A stretch of 64,000 nt of DNA. It comes from Oscillospiraceae bacterium. GTDB taxonomy: Bacteria > Bacillota_A > Clostridia > Oscillospirales > Ruminococcaceae. The translations under genes were made by a program, and so were the position numbers. The notes beneath the pieces were generated by a model. It saw only the letters and a list, made by a program, of their open reading frames with translations, made no database searches and was not told where the DNA came from. Shown one piece after another: positions 30,956 through 39,668 of this stretch. The first letter of the stretch is position 1. Each line of letters starts with the position of its first letter. The stretch spans positions 1 through 64,000 of the forward strand of contig SFDQ01000002.1 in assembly GCA_004558145.1 (NCBI GenBank), read 5' to 3'.

Positions 30956-32695
30956 TCACGCGGGCTGGTCGAAGTCGCCGCCGCCCTTGACCTGAGACTC
31001 GTAGATCTCCTGGTAGATGGCGTTGGACTTGAGCAGGTTTTCGTGGGTGTCAAAGCCGTTGATGCGGCCGTTGTCCAGCACCAGGATGCGGTCGGCGTGC
31101 TCCACGCTGGAAACGCGCTGGGCGATGATGATCTTGGTGGTGCCGGGAATTTTCTTTTCAAAGGCGGCGCGGATCTTCGCGTCGGTGGCGGTGTCCACCG
31201 CGCTGGTGGAGTCGTCCAGGATCAGCACCTTGGGCTTTTTCAGCAGCGCCCGGGCGATGCACAAACGCTGCTTCTGGCCGCCGGAGACGTTGTTGCCGCC
31301 CCGCTCGATGCGGGTGTTGTAGCCGTCGGGCATGCGGTCGATGAACTCGTCGGCGCAGGCCGCCTTGCAGGCCTCCACGCACTCGGCCTCGGTGGCGTTG
31401 GGGTCGCCCCAGCGCAGGTTTTCCAGGATGGTGCCGCTGAACAGGGTGTTCTTCTGCAGCACCACGGCCACCTGGTCGCGCAGGGCCTCCATGTCGTAGC
31501 GGCGCACGTCCACGCCGCCCACCTTGACGCAGCCCTCGTCCACGTCGTAAAGCCGGCAGATGAGGTTCACAAGGCTGCTCTTGCCGCTGCCGGTGCCGCC
31601 GATGACGCCGATGGTCTCGCCGGAACGGATGTGCAGGTCGATGCCGGACAGAGCGTTCTTGCCGCTGCCGTGCTTGTAGGAGAAGTTCACATTGTCAAAG
31701 TCGATGCTGCCGTCGGGGATGACGGTGATGGGGTCCTCGGGCTCGGCAAGGTCGGGGGTCTCCCGCAGCACCTCGCCCACACGGTGGATGCTGGCCAGAG
31801 AGATGGAGATCATCACCACCACCATGGAGAGCATCATCAGGCTCATCAGCAGGCTCATGATGTAGCTGAACAGGCTGGTCAGATCACCGGTGGACAGATC
31901 GCCCGCCACGATGAACTGAGCGCCCAGCCAGCTGACCATGATGATGCAGAAATAAACGGCGGTCATCATGGCGGGGTTGTTGAAGGCCAGCAGGCCCTCG
32001 GCCTTGACGAACATCTTGCGGATGTTCTCGGAGGCCTTGGAGAACTTCTGGTTCTCATAGGCTTCCCGCACGAAGGCCTTGACCACGCGGATGGCGGAGA
32101 CGTTCTCCTGCACGCTGGCGTTCAGCTCGTCGTACTTGTGGAACACCTCATCGAAGATGCGCAGGGTGACCACCATGATGGTGCCGATGACCACCACCAG
32201 GAACACCACCGCGATGAGGAAGGTGGCGCTGAGTTTGGGGCTGATGTAGATGCACATGGCAAAGCTGAAAATGAACATCAGCGGGGCGCGCACCGCAATG
32301 CGGATGATCATCATGAAGGCGTTCTGGATGTTGGTCACATCGGTGGTCATGCGGGTCACAAGGCCGGGCACGCTGAACTTGTCGATGTTGGAAAAAGAGA
32401 ACGTCTGGATGTTGTCATACAGCCCCTGGCGCAGGTTGGCCGACAGGCCGGACGCCGCCGTGGAGGCAAATTTGCCCGCCGCCGCGCCGAAGGCCAGGCC
32501 CAAAAAGGCCAGCACCACCATGATGGCGCCGTAGCGGTAGACCGCGCTGATGTTGGCGGCCTCCAGCCCTTCGTCCACGATGCGTGCGGTGACGAACGGC
32601 AACAGGATCTCCATCACCACTTCCAGCGCAGCCATCAGGATGCACAGATAAGTCGGCTTTTTGTATTGCTTGAGTTGGCCGATCACTTGCTTCAT
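30956..32695 (-). CDS. ABC exporter half-transporter, first subunit
   Basis: A 579-residue ABC exporter half-transporter: an N-terminal six-helix domain beginning QYKKPTYLCILMAALEVVME, then an ATPase domain with Walker A GGTGSGKSS, signature NVSGGQKQRL and Walker B VLILDDSTSAVD. The Asp in place of Glu after the Walker B Asp (DD rather than DE) marks this as the degenerate half of a heterodimer, as in LmrC/BmrC-type pairs. Start at 32695, after AAGGGAGTGG, leaving 14 bases after the MarR gene. The operon order is marR then the two ABC genes. Confidence 0.93.
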   Translation of the reverse strand: MKQVIGQLKQYKKPTYLCILMAALEVVMEILLPFVTARIVDEGLEAANISAVYRYGAIMVVLAFLGLAFGAAAGKFASTAASGLSANLRQGLYDNIQTFSFSNIDKFSVPGLVTRMTTDVTNIQNAFMMIIRIAVRAPLMFIFSFAMCIYISPKLSATFLIAVVFLVVVIGTIMVVTLRIFDEVFHKYDELNASVQENVSAIRVVKAFVREAYENQKFSKASENIRKMFVKAEGLLAFNNPAMMTAVYFCIIMVSWLGAQFIVAGDLSTGDLTSLFSYIMSLLMSLMMLSMVVVMISISLASIHRVGEVLRETPDLAEPEDPITVIPDGSIDFDNVNFSYKHGSGKNALSGIDLHIRSGETIGVIGGTGSGKSSLVNLICRLYDVDEGCVKVGGVDVRRYDMEALRDQVAVVLQKNTLFSGTILENLRWGDPNATEAECVEACKAACADEFIDRMPDGYNTRIERGGNNVSGGQKQRLCIARALLKKPKVLILDDSTSAVDTATDAKIRAAFEKKIPGTTKIIIAQRVSSVEHADRILVLDNGRINGFDTHENLLKSNAIYQEIYESQVKGGGDFDQPA

Positions 32696-32709
32696 TGTAT
32701 CCACTCCCT

Positions 32710-33153
32710 TCAAACATTGCCTGGACTTGCCAGGTTTTGCAAAAGGCGCTTTTGCATCGCCTCAAGTTGACACAGTTCCCCCTCGGTGAACCCCTCAAAG
32801 GCCGCCTCGCAGCTGCTTTTCAGCGCCCGGTCCAGCGCGGCCCGCACCTGCTCGGCCTTTTCGGTGGCAAACAGCCGCTTGCAGCGGTTGTCGGCTTCGG
32901 TGGTCTCCGACCGGACATAGCCGCCCTTGCGCAGCCGTTTGAGGATATTGCTCAGCGCCGCCATGGAATAGCCGCACTGCCGGTGCAGCTCGGTGAGGGT
33001 GGTGCCCTCCGGCCCATAGCGCAGAATACGCATCAGAAGATGTGCCTGCGCCGTGGAAAGCCCCGTGCGCTCCACCATTCGGTCGGTGAGCTGCTCCATG
33101 CGGATGCTGATCTGGCGGTTCTGCAGCGCCAGGCTCCTGCGGTCCACTTCCAT
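32710..33153 (-). CDS. MarR-family transcriptional regulator
   Basis: A 147-residue MarR-type winged-helix regulator. The core pattern GLSTAQAHLLMRIL, TTLTELHRQCGYSMAALSNILKRLRKGGYVRSE and the wing are clear. It heads the operon with the two ABC exporter subunits and is divergent from a LysR gene. A GTGAA-N5-TTCAC inverted repeat (33184-33198) upstream is a candidate operator. Confidence 0.92.
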   Translation of the reverse strand: MEVDRRSLALQNRQISIRMEQLTDRMVERTGLSTAQAHLLMRILRYGPEGTTLTELHRQCGYSMAALSNILKRLRKGGYVRSETTEADNRCKRLFATEKAEQVRAALDRALKSSCEAAFEGFTEGELCQLEAMQKRLLQNLASPGNV

Positions 33154-33183
33154 GCTTCTCGCCTCTCGTTCGAATCAGTTAGG

Positions 33184-33198
33184 GTGAAAACTGTTCAC
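33184..33198. promoter_or_regulatory. Candidate MarR operator
   Basis: Inverted repeat GTGAA-N5-TTCAC, 31 bases upstream of the marR start, in the marR/lysR divergent region. It is short, so the assignment is tentative. Confidence 0.35.
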
Positions 33199-33227
33199 TG
33201 CCTTATCATTTTATAGCACAGCTTTTC

Positions 33228-33256
33228 TTGCAAGGGAAATTCAAATGTGTTATCAT
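33228..33256 (+). promoter_or_regulatory. Promoter of the lysR gene
   Basis: TTGCAA (33228-33233), a 17-base spacer and TATCAT (33251-33256), about 65 bases before the lysR start. Confidence 0.5.
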
Positions 33257-33320
33257 CTATAAAGAGATTTTATTGCATTTACGCATACAATAAAAAATCC
33301 TCAAAAACGGGGAGGGGTTT

Positions 33321-34214
33321 TTGTTGAATACGACACAGCTGGAATGTTTCCTTGCGGTGGCCAATCACCTGAACTTTTCCCGGGCGGCCCAGGAGCTGCA
33401 CATCACCCAGCCGGCGGTGAGCCACCAGATCAACACCCTGGAGGCGGAGCTGGAGGTCAAGCTGTTCCACCGCACCAGCAAGAACGTACGGCTGACCCAG
33501 GCGGGGCACCAGTTCGGTCAGTACGCCCGGGAGATATTGAAGCTGACGGGCATCTCCCGGGCGCGGATGCGCCAGTGGCGGGAGGAACTGCCCCAGCGGC
33601 TGGGCCTGGGGTGCCGCAACTTTCTGGTGCTGCGGGCGCTGCAGCCGGCGCTGACGGTGCTGCGGCAGGAAATGCCCCAGCTGATGCCGGTGCTGCGGCA
33701 GGTGCCCTCCGCCTCGCTGGACAACCTTCTGGAAGAGGAGGACGTGCAGGCCATCTTCACCATGCAGCGGGAGTCCGGCCCCAAGCTGAGCCGCCGCCAT
33801 CTGGCGGACTGCCCCGTGGTCTGCGTCTGCACGCCCGACCACCCGCTGGCGGGGTATGAGCAGCTGACCGTGGAGCAGCTGAACGCCGTGGGCGGGCGCA
33901 TCGCCAGCTGCCCGCCGCCCTTGTATTCCCCGCCCTTCCTGGAGGTGTTCAGCTACGCGATGGCCGGCCGCGGGCCGGACCGCATCCTCTTCTGCGACAG
34001 CCTGGAAATTGCCTGCACGCTGGTGGAGTCGGGCTACGCCTTCACCCTGCTGCCGGACCTGCCGGGGACGCGCCTGCCGGGCCTGCGCTACATCCCGATG
34101 CCCCAGTTCCAGCCTCTCTCCTTCGGTGCGCTCTACCGCACCGGCTCCCTGACGCCGCCTCTCAAGCGGCTGTTCACCCTGCTGGAGGACTCCATGGAGC
34201 CCTCCGCCGAATGA
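33321..34214 (+). CDS. LysR-family transcriptional regulator
   Basis: A 297-residue LysR-type regulator. The N-terminal winged HTH (LECFLAVANHLNFSRAAQELHITQPAVSHQINTLEAELEVKLFHR) is a very good match, and the C-terminal substrate-binding domain spans about 90-290. It begins with TTG (33321 or 33324) after GGGGAGGGG. LysR genes usually act on a divergent neighbour, which would be the marR-ABC operon, but it may act elsewhere. The DUF4317 gene follows on the same strand after 43 bases. Ligand unknown. Confidence 0.92.
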   Translation: MLNTTQLECFLAVANHLNFSRAAQELHITQPAVSHQINTLEAELEVKLFHRTSKNVRLTQAGHQFGQYAREILKLTGISRARMRQWREELPQRLGLGCRNFLVLRALQPALTVLRQEMPQLMPVLRQVPSASLDNLLEEEDVQAIFTMQRESGPKLSRRHLADCPVVCVCTPDHPLAGYEQLTVEQLNAVGGRIASCPPPLYSPPFLEVFSYAMAGRGPDRILFCDSLEIACTLVESGYAFTLLPDLPGTRLPGLRYIPMPQFQPLSFGALYRTGSLTPPLKRLFTLLEDSMEPSAE

Positions 34215-34257
34215 CCCGGGCCCCGCGCCCTTACCAATAAGAAAGGAACTCATCCCC

Positions 34258-35397
34258 ATGAACGAAAAAGAGATCGCCGAAATCCGCCGCCGCTACCGCC
34301 AGGGCAAGTCCAACATCTCCCATGTGGTGGGCTGCTATGTGAACGAGGAGCGCCAGATCGTGGCCCGGTTCGACCAGTCCCTCACCCTCTCCGGCCAGGA
34401 GGAGGCGGACAAATTCCTGGCCATCCTGCGCCGCACCCTCTCGGGCACGCTGGGCCGCAACCTGCTGGACATCACCTTCACCACCGCCCAGGTGGCGGGC
34501 AGCGCGGGCGACGAGCACGCCCTGCTGATGGCCCTGCGGAACTCCCGCCTACAGGACGAGGCCGCCCGGGAGGAGTTCTTTGCCCGGGCCATCGAGACCA
34601 TCGACGTGGAGGGCAACTACCTCATCCTGCTCACCTGCGACGCCTACGACGTGCCCGGCTTTTCCAAGGACGGCCAGCGCACCGAGGACGGCAGCGAAGA
34701 GATGTACACCGGCATCCTGTGCAGCGTCTGCCCGGTGAAGATGACCAAGCCCGCGCTGAGCTATTTCGTCTACGAGAACCTCTTCCGCAGCCGGGATGTG
34801 GACTGGCTGGTGAGCGCCCCGGAGATGGGCTTTCTCTTCCCCGCCTTCGACGACCGCTCCACCAACCTCTACGGCGCGCTCTACTACACCAAGGACACCT
34901 CTCACAGCCACACCGCCTTCACCGACCGCATCTTTGCCGCCCCGCTGCCCATGCCCGCCGAGGCCCAGAAGGAGACCTTCGACGCCATCCTCACCGAAGC
35001 GCTGGGCGAGGAGTGCAGCTGCCAGGTGGTGCAGTCGGTGCAGGAACAGCTGTGCAGCATGATCGCCGAGCACAAGGAGAGCGGCGAGCCCCAGCCCCTG
35101 CTGCTCGACAAGCACGCCGCCGCCCGCGTGCTGGAGGAATGCGGCGTGGAGGACGCCCGTGTGGAGGCCTTCGAGCAGCGCTTTGAGGAGGACTTCGGCC
35201 CCGAGGCGGCCCTGCCCCCCAAGAATCTGGTGGACACCAAGCACCTGGAACTGCGCTGTCCCGACGTGACCATCCAGGTGAACCCCGAGCGGGGCGACCT
35301 GGTGCAGACCAAGGTCATCGACGGGGTGCGCTACATCCTCATCCGCGCCGAGGAAGGCGTGCAGGTGAACGGCGTGGAAGTGCAGATCGGGGAGTGA
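34258..35397 (+). CDS. DUF4317 family protein
   Basis: A 379-residue cytoplasmic protein of the DUF4317 family, widespread in clostridia. The opening (MNEKEIAEIRRRYRQGKSNI, then VVGCYVNEERQIV), the NYLILLTCDAYDVPG segment and the TAFTDRIFAAPLPMPAEAQKETF segment are typical. There are no membrane helices or catalytic motifs. It has its own GAAAGGA site and ends in a strong terminator. Function unknown; the position after a LysR gene may be incidental. Confidence 0.85.
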   Translation: MNEKEIAEIRRRYRQGKSNISHVVGCYVNEERQIVARFDQSLTLSGQEEADKFLAILRRTLSGTLGRNLLDITFTTAQVAGSAGDEHALLMALRNSRLQDEAAREEFFARAIETIDVEGNYLILLTCDAYDVPGFSKDGQRTEDGSEEMYTGILCSVCPVKMTKPALSYFVYENLFRSRDVDWLVSAPEMGFLFPAFDDRSTNLYGALYYTKDTSHSHTAFTDRIFAAPLPMPAEAQKETFDAILTEALGEECSCQVVQSVQEQLCSMIAEHKESGEPQPLLLDKHAAARVLEECGVEDARVEAFEQRFEEDFGPEAALPPKNLVDTKHLELRCPDVTIQVNPERGDLVQTKVIDGVRYILIRAEEGVQVNGVEVQIGE

Positions 35398-35420
35398 GCT
35401 CTCCTTTTATAAACAGAAAT

Positions 35421-35461
35421 AAAAAGCACCCCCGGGTCGTTTTGCCCCGGGGGTGCTTTTT
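35421..35461. terminator. Bidirectional terminator
   Basis: A 16-bp stem (35421-35436 with 35446-35461) with an A run on the left and T run on the right, between the convergent DUF4317 and gntR genes. Confidence 0.92.
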
Positions 35462-35468
35462 TGTGCGG

Positions 35469-36095
35469 TCAGATGTTTTTGAGTATCTCGTCCTTGATGG
35501 AGCTGATGTCCGATTCCAGGAAGTGGCAGGCCACCTCCAGGTTCCGCTTTTTCAGCGCCTCCACGATCTCCACATGGCAGGACTGCTCCTTCGTGGTGAT
35601 CGACGCGTTGCGCCAGGCGTTGTAGAAATACTGGGAGAGATAGCGCTGGTTGCGCTGCATGATGGTCTGCAACTCACGGTAGCCATATTGGTTCTGGCTG
35701 AGTTTATAAAGGAGGAGGTGGAAGTCCTGGTTGCGCTCCCAGATAGGGTTCAGCACTTCCTCGGGGCTGATGTGGGCCGCCGTGCTCAGCTCCTGCAGGC
35801 TGGCCTCGTTCAGATTGTAAAAGCCCCGCTTGAGCCCGGCGATCTCCACATCGATGCGGAAATCGATCAGATCCACCACGTCCTGCAGCGACACCGGCAC
35901 CACCTGATACCCCAGACGAGGCAGGCTTTGAAGGATCTGCTCCTTGCACAGTTCGATGAGCGCCTCCCGCACGGGCGACTTGCTCACATGGTATTTGGCC
36001 GTCAGGCTGGCCTCGGTGATGATCTCGTTCTGCTTGTAGTGTCCGCTGGTGATGTCTGCGAGGATCTTGTTATGGATATCTTCTTTGATGGTCAT
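35469..36095 (-). CDS. GntR/FadR-family regulator of the UroD-ABC operon
   Basis: A 208-residue GntR-type regulator with an N-terminal winged HTH (GHYKQNEIITEASLTAKYHVSKSPVREALIELC) and a helical FCD ligand domain (about 75-205). It is divergent from the five-gene operon beginning at 36340 and is therefore its likely regulator. Palindromes in the shared region (see the regulatory entry) are candidate operators. The ligand is unknown, but is probably related to the imported substrate. Confidence 0.9.
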   Translation of the reverse strand: MTIKEDIHNKILADITSGHYKQNEIITEASLTAKYHVSKSPVREALIELCKEQILQSLPRLGYQVVPVSLQDVVDLIDFRIDVEIAGLKRGFYNLNEASLQELSTAAHISPEEVLNPIWERNQDFHLLLYKLSQNQYGYRELQTIMQRNQRYLSQYFYNAWRNASITTKEQSCHVEIVEALKKRNLEVACHFLESDISSIKDEILKNI

Positions 36096-36133
36096 TGTGC
36101 ATTACCTCTAATCATATCAAGGGCTCTGTATTA

Positions 36134-36260
36134 ATTGTAGCACGCAAATGAAAAAAATCAATCATTTGTGCACTTTCAACATAATATTTCTATGTTTTGA
36201 ATATTACTGGATATATTGACGGTGCTGGTACTACATGATATATTATTAGTGATATTATCA
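36134..36260 (+). promoter_or_regulatory. Divergent promoters and operators of gntR and the UroD-ABC operon
   Basis: Rightward: TTGACG (36216-36221), 17 bases, TATATT (36239-36244), with a palindrome TGATATTATCA at 36250-36260 near the expected start of transcription. Leftward: TACAAT read on the minus strand (36139-36134) with TTGATT 16 bases before it. An inverted repeat CAAATGA-N10-TCATTTG (36145-36168) lies in the leftward spacer. GntR binding is expected at one or both. Confidence 0.6.
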
Positions 36261-36339
36261 GGCATGGAAAATCCCATCCTTTGTCTGACAAACAATGCCC
36301 GGTATTTCCACCACTCAAACTGACAAGAAGGTGATCCCC

Positions 36340-37299
36340 TTGGAGAAAAGAGAACGAGTCATTGCAGCCATCCGGGGGGAGGCCGTGGACCACGTGCCCT
36401 GCGGTTTCTCCCTCCACTTTCCGAAATCGGTGACCGCCCATGAGGCGGTGGTGAAGGAGCATCTGGATTTCTTCACCCAGACCGACACCGACATCGCAAA
36501 GATCATGAACGAGAACCTTCTCAACATCGGCCGCCCCATCTCCACGCTGGAAGAGCTGGCCCAGCTGCCCCACGCGGACCTGCGCCCGCTCATCGACCGG
36601 CAGGCGGAGCTCACCCGGGACATCAAAGCCCAGTGCGACCCCCAGCTGTTCCTGCTGGGCACCCTGCACGGCATCTGTGCCTCTTCCATCCACCCCATGG
36701 AGACCCAGGGGATGGAGTATCTGACGGCCCGCAACTTCATCCTGAACGGGCTTCGCCAGAACGAGGCGGCGGTGCTGCCGGTGCTGGAAGCCGTGTGCGA
36801 CTGGCTGTGCGAATTCGCCAAAAGCTACGCCCAGGCAGGCGTGGACGGCATCTACTACGCCTCTCTCGGCGGCGAGCGGGACCTGCTCACCGACGAGGAG
36901 TTTGAAAAGTGGATCAAGCCCTTCGACCTGCGGGTGATGCAGACCATCCGCGAAACAGGCTGCTACTGCTTCCTGCACATCTGCAAGGACGGGCTGAACA
37001 TGGAGCGCTACCGCGACTTCGCCCCTCTTGCCGACGTGGTGAACTGGGGCATCTACGAGGCGCCCTGCTCTCTGGAAGAGGGCAAAAAGCTCTTCGGCGA
37101 CTGCACCATTATGGGCGGGCTGCCCAACCGCTCCGGCGTGATGACCGAGGGCACCCAAGAGCAGCTGGACGACGCGGTGCGTCAGCTGGTGAGCGAGCAG
37201 GGCAAGACGAAGTTCATCCTGGGCGCGGACTGCACCCTGCCCAGCGAGATTTCCTGGTCCCGGATCCGGTCCATTTCGGACACTGTACATACGATCTAA
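36340..37299 (+). CDS. Uroporphyrinogen decarboxylase (UroD/MtaA) family protein
   Basis: A 319-residue protein with the UroD/MtaA fold. It opens EKRERVIAAIRGEAVDHVPCGF, typical of the family, and has the HICKDGLNMERY, VVNWGI and MGGLPNRSGVM segments seen in methyl-cobalamin-linked members, where the His and Cys (HICKD, GADCTL) could bind zinc. True heme-type UroD is unlikely, since there is no tetrapyrrole gene nearby; a corrinoid methyltransferase role is more plausible. A TTG start at 36340 is chosen for its AAGAAGGTGAT site; an ATG at 36295 lacks one. It is first in an operon with a lipoprotein, two permeases and an M24 peptidase. Confidence 0.85.
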   Translation: MEKRERVIAAIRGEAVDHVPCGFSLHFPKSVTAHEAVVKEHLDFFTQTDTDIAKIMNENLLNIGRPISTLEELAQLPHADLRPLIDRQAELTRDIKAQCDPQLFLLGTLHGICASSIHPMETQGMEYLTARNFILNGLRQNEAAVLPVLEAVCDWLCEFAKSYAQAGVDGIYYASLGGERDLLTDEEFEKWIKPFDLRVMQTIRETGCYCFLHICKDGLNMERYRDFAPLADVVNWGIYEAPCSLEEGKKLFGDCTIMGGLPNRSGVMTEGTQEQLDDAVRQLVSEQGKTKFILGADCTLPSEISWSRIRSISDTVHTI

Positions 37300-37329
37300 G
37301 AACAACACAATCAGGAGGTTTTGAAAGCC

Positions 37330-38715
37330 ATGAAAAAGAGGAATGTTGTTATCAGCGCTTTGCTGGCCGGCCTTATGAGCATCAGCGTCTGCGGCTGCGG
37401 CAGCACCCCCGCCGCCTCCGGCGGCACATCCGGCAGCGAGGCCGGCGTAACCCAGTACCCCGCGGGCACCCTGACCATCTACATGAACGGCAACCCCCAG
37501 TACCGCCAGCAGTATTTCGAGACCTGGCTGGAAGAGCACCGGGACATCGCCCCCGAAGTGGAAGTGGAATTCGTGCAGGTGGAGAGCAATGCCGACGCCC
37601 GCGAGAAGGTCACCATGACCGCGCTGGCCGGCGCCACCGAGGACCTGCCCGACGCCGTTTTCCTGGACCGTCTGAACCTGATGGACCTGGTGGAAGCGGG
37701 CCTGCTGCTGGACGAGACCGAGTTCCTGTCTCCCCTGGTGGACAAGATGGTGGACGGCGCCGTGGATGAGGGCATCGTGCAGGAAAAGATGTACGGCCTG
37801 CCCGACTCGGTGCGCCCCCAGCTGCTGATGTACAACAAGGCCATCTTTGACCAGTACGGCATCGACCCCGAGATGATGGCCACCATGGACGGCTACATCG
37901 AGGCCGGCCGCCAGCTGAAAGAAAAGAGCAACGGCGAAGTGTATCTTTCCTGGATCGGCTCCAACGACATGACCTGGAAGTGCTGGGGCCGCCGCGGCCT
38001 GATGCCTCAGGCCAACGCCAAGATCTGGGATGACGAAGGCAACGTGGTCATCGGCCAGGACGAGGGCACCAAACTGGCCCTGGGCACTCTGGACACCCTG
38101 TACTCCGAAGGCCTGCTGATGCGGGTGGAGATGTACGACCCCGCCATGTACGATGCCACCAACAATCACCAGATCGCCACCTACTACCTGGGCGCCTACT
38201 GGGACGAGTTCATGCGTCAGAACTGCCAGGCCACTGCCGGCGAGTGGCGCGTCATGTCCGCACCCGTCTTTGAGGAAGTGGGCACTGCCGGCGCCCCCGT
38301 CTCCAGCTACATGTGCATCGTGAACAAAGGCGAGGACACCGTCTACCAGGGCCTGCTGGAGCAGATCTGGCACGACTACACCTTCGACAGCGCTTCCCGC
38401 ATGGCCTGGACCGAATCCATGGAAGAGCAGAACGCCCCCTACTCCAACCCCATCTCCCTGGAGATGCTGGAGGACGAGTTCTGGAAAGAGCCCTCTGACT
38501 ACTACGGCGGCCAGTCCTTCCGCGAGTGGGAGGCCCTGACCCTGCAGAACGGTTCCGCCAACCTCATCGTCACCCCGCAGGACGCCGAGGGCGACACCAT
38601 CATCTCCGCCGAGATCGAGAAGTATGTGGCGGGCAGCCAGACCATGGAGCAGGCCATCGCCAACATGGACGCCAACCTCAAGGCTAAGATCGGCACCGCC
38701 GAAGTCGTAAAGTAA
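37330..38715 (+). CDS. Extracellular solute-binding lipoprotein (ABC importer)
   Basis: A 461-residue family 1 solute-binding lipoprotein. The signal peptide (MKKRNVVISALLAGLMSISVCGC) ends in a lipobox, V-C-G-C, so the mature N-terminal Cys is lipid-anchored. The body has the FVQVESNADAREKVTMTALAG and LPDAVFLDRLNLMDL pattern of sugar-type binding proteins. The start at 37330 has AGGAGG 12 bases upstream. With the two permeases it forms an importer, but no ATPase gene is present, so a shared MsmK-like ATPase is expected elsewhere. The substrate is unknown. Confidence 0.93.
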   Translation: MKKRNVVISALLAGLMSISVCGCGSTPAASGGTSGSEAGVTQYPAGTLTIYMNGNPQYRQQYFETWLEEHRDIAPEVEVEFVQVESNADAREKVTMTALAGATEDLPDAVFLDRLNLMDLVEAGLLLDETEFLSPLVDKMVDGAVDEGIVQEKMYGLPDSVRPQLLMYNKAIFDQYGIDPEMMATMDGYIEAGRQLKEKSNGEVYLSWIGSNDMTWKCWGRRGLMPQANAKIWDDEGNVVIGQDEGTKLALGTLDTLYSEGLLMRVEMYDPAMYDATNNHQIATYYLGAYWDEFMRQNCQATAGEWRVMSAPVFEEVGTAGAPVSSYMCIVNKGEDTVYQGLLEQIWHDYTFDSASRMAWTESMEEQNAPYSNPISLEMLEDEFWKEPSDYYGGQSFREWEALTLQNGSANLIVTPQDAEGDTIISAEIEKYVAGSQTMEQAIANMDANLKAKIGTAEVVK

Positions 38716-38731
38716 ACCCGAAGCAGACACA

Positions 38732-38773
38732 GGGAAGGCTGCCGCCCGCACAGACCAACGCGGCGGCCTTCCC
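38732..38773 (+). terminator. Intercistronic hairpin after the binding-protein gene
   Basis: A 14-bp stem (38732-38745 with 38760-38773, one G-U-type pair) without a T run. It probably stabilises the upstream message or attenuates the permease genes, giving more binding protein than permease. Confidence 0.55.
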
Positions 38774-38795
38774 TCATGATTCAAAGGGGAACGCA

Positions 38796-39665
38796 ATGAA
38801 ACACGCCATCAAGAAATATAAGGCCCCCTATCTTTTCATCATGCCATTCTTCCTGTTGTTTTTGGTGTTCCAGCTGGTGCCCACCCTGTGGACGGTGTAC
38901 ATCAGCCTCACCGAGTGGCGCGGCATCGGCACGCCGGAGTTCATCGGCCTGGAAAACTATCGGAAGATCTTTGTGGACGACATGTTCTGGGAGGCCTTTG
39001 CAAACACCATCGTCTACTGGGTCACCTGTCTGGTGCTCATCATGTTCTTTGCGGTGGGCATCGCCCTGCTGCTGAACAGCCCCTGCCTCAAGGCGCGGGC
39101 CTTTTTCCGCACCGCCACCTTTTTGCCCAACATCTGCGCCGCCATTGCCGTGGGCCTTATCTTCCGCATGCTCTTTGACGAGAACATGGGTCTTGTGAAC
39201 GAGTTTCTTTCCCTTTTCAATGTGGCAAAGATCCCCTGGCTGTCCAGCCTGGAATACTCCAAGATCCCGGTCATCCTGCTCATCGTGTGGCGCAACACGC
39301 CCTGGTACACCATGATCATCCTGTCGGAGCTGTTGAGCATCCCGAACGATTACTATGAGGCGGCCACCGTGGACGGCGCCGGCTTCATCAAAAAGTTCAT
39401 CTACATCACCCTGCCCTCCATCCAGGGCATGCTGTTCTTCTGCTCGGTCACCCTGACGGTGGACATGTGGAAGATCTTCAACGAGCCCTACATCCTGCCC
39501 GGGCCGGGGACGTCCAACACCTCCCTGTTCCAGTACATGTATGAGTCGGGCTTCAACGTCTTCAACATGGGGTATGCCTCCGCCATCGGCGTCTTCCTCA
39601 TGTTCGTGCTGACGGTGATCTCCATCGTTCAGTTCTGCATCAGAAAAAGACAAGGAGAGATCTAA
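38796..39665 (+). CDS. ABC importer permease (MalF/UgpA-like)
   Basis: A 289-residue inner-membrane permease with six membrane helices. The cytoplasmic coupling motif EAATVDGAGFIKKFIYITLPSI is the EAA loop of the sugar-type importers. AAAGGGGAACGCA precedes the ATG. It pairs with the next gene, separated by 3 bases. Confidence 0.95.
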   Translation: MKHAIKKYKAPYLFIMPFFLLFLVFQLVPTLWTVYISLTEWRGIGTPEFIGLENYRKIFVDDMFWEAFANTIVYWVTCLVLIMFFAVGIALLLNSPCLKARAFFRTATFLPNICAAIAVGLIFRMLFDENMGLVNEFLSLFNVAKIPWLSSLEYSKIPVILLIVWRNTPWYTMIILSELLSIPNDYYEAATVDGAGFIKKFIYITLPSIQGMLFFCSVTLTVDMWKIFNEPYILPGPGTSNTSLFQYMYESGFNVFNMGYASAIGVFLMFVLTVISIVQFCIRKRQGEI

Positions 39666-39668
39666 GCC

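Noticed and set aside
36295..36339. ATG at 36295 as start of the UroD-family gene
   Set aside because: It has no ribosome site and adds 15 residues not typical of the family; the TTG at 36340 has both a good site and the usual N terminus.
36340..37299. Heme-pathway uroporphyrinogen decarboxylase (hemE)
   Set aside because: No other tetrapyrrole gene is nearby, and the operon context of an ABC importer and peptidase points to a MtaA-like member of the family.
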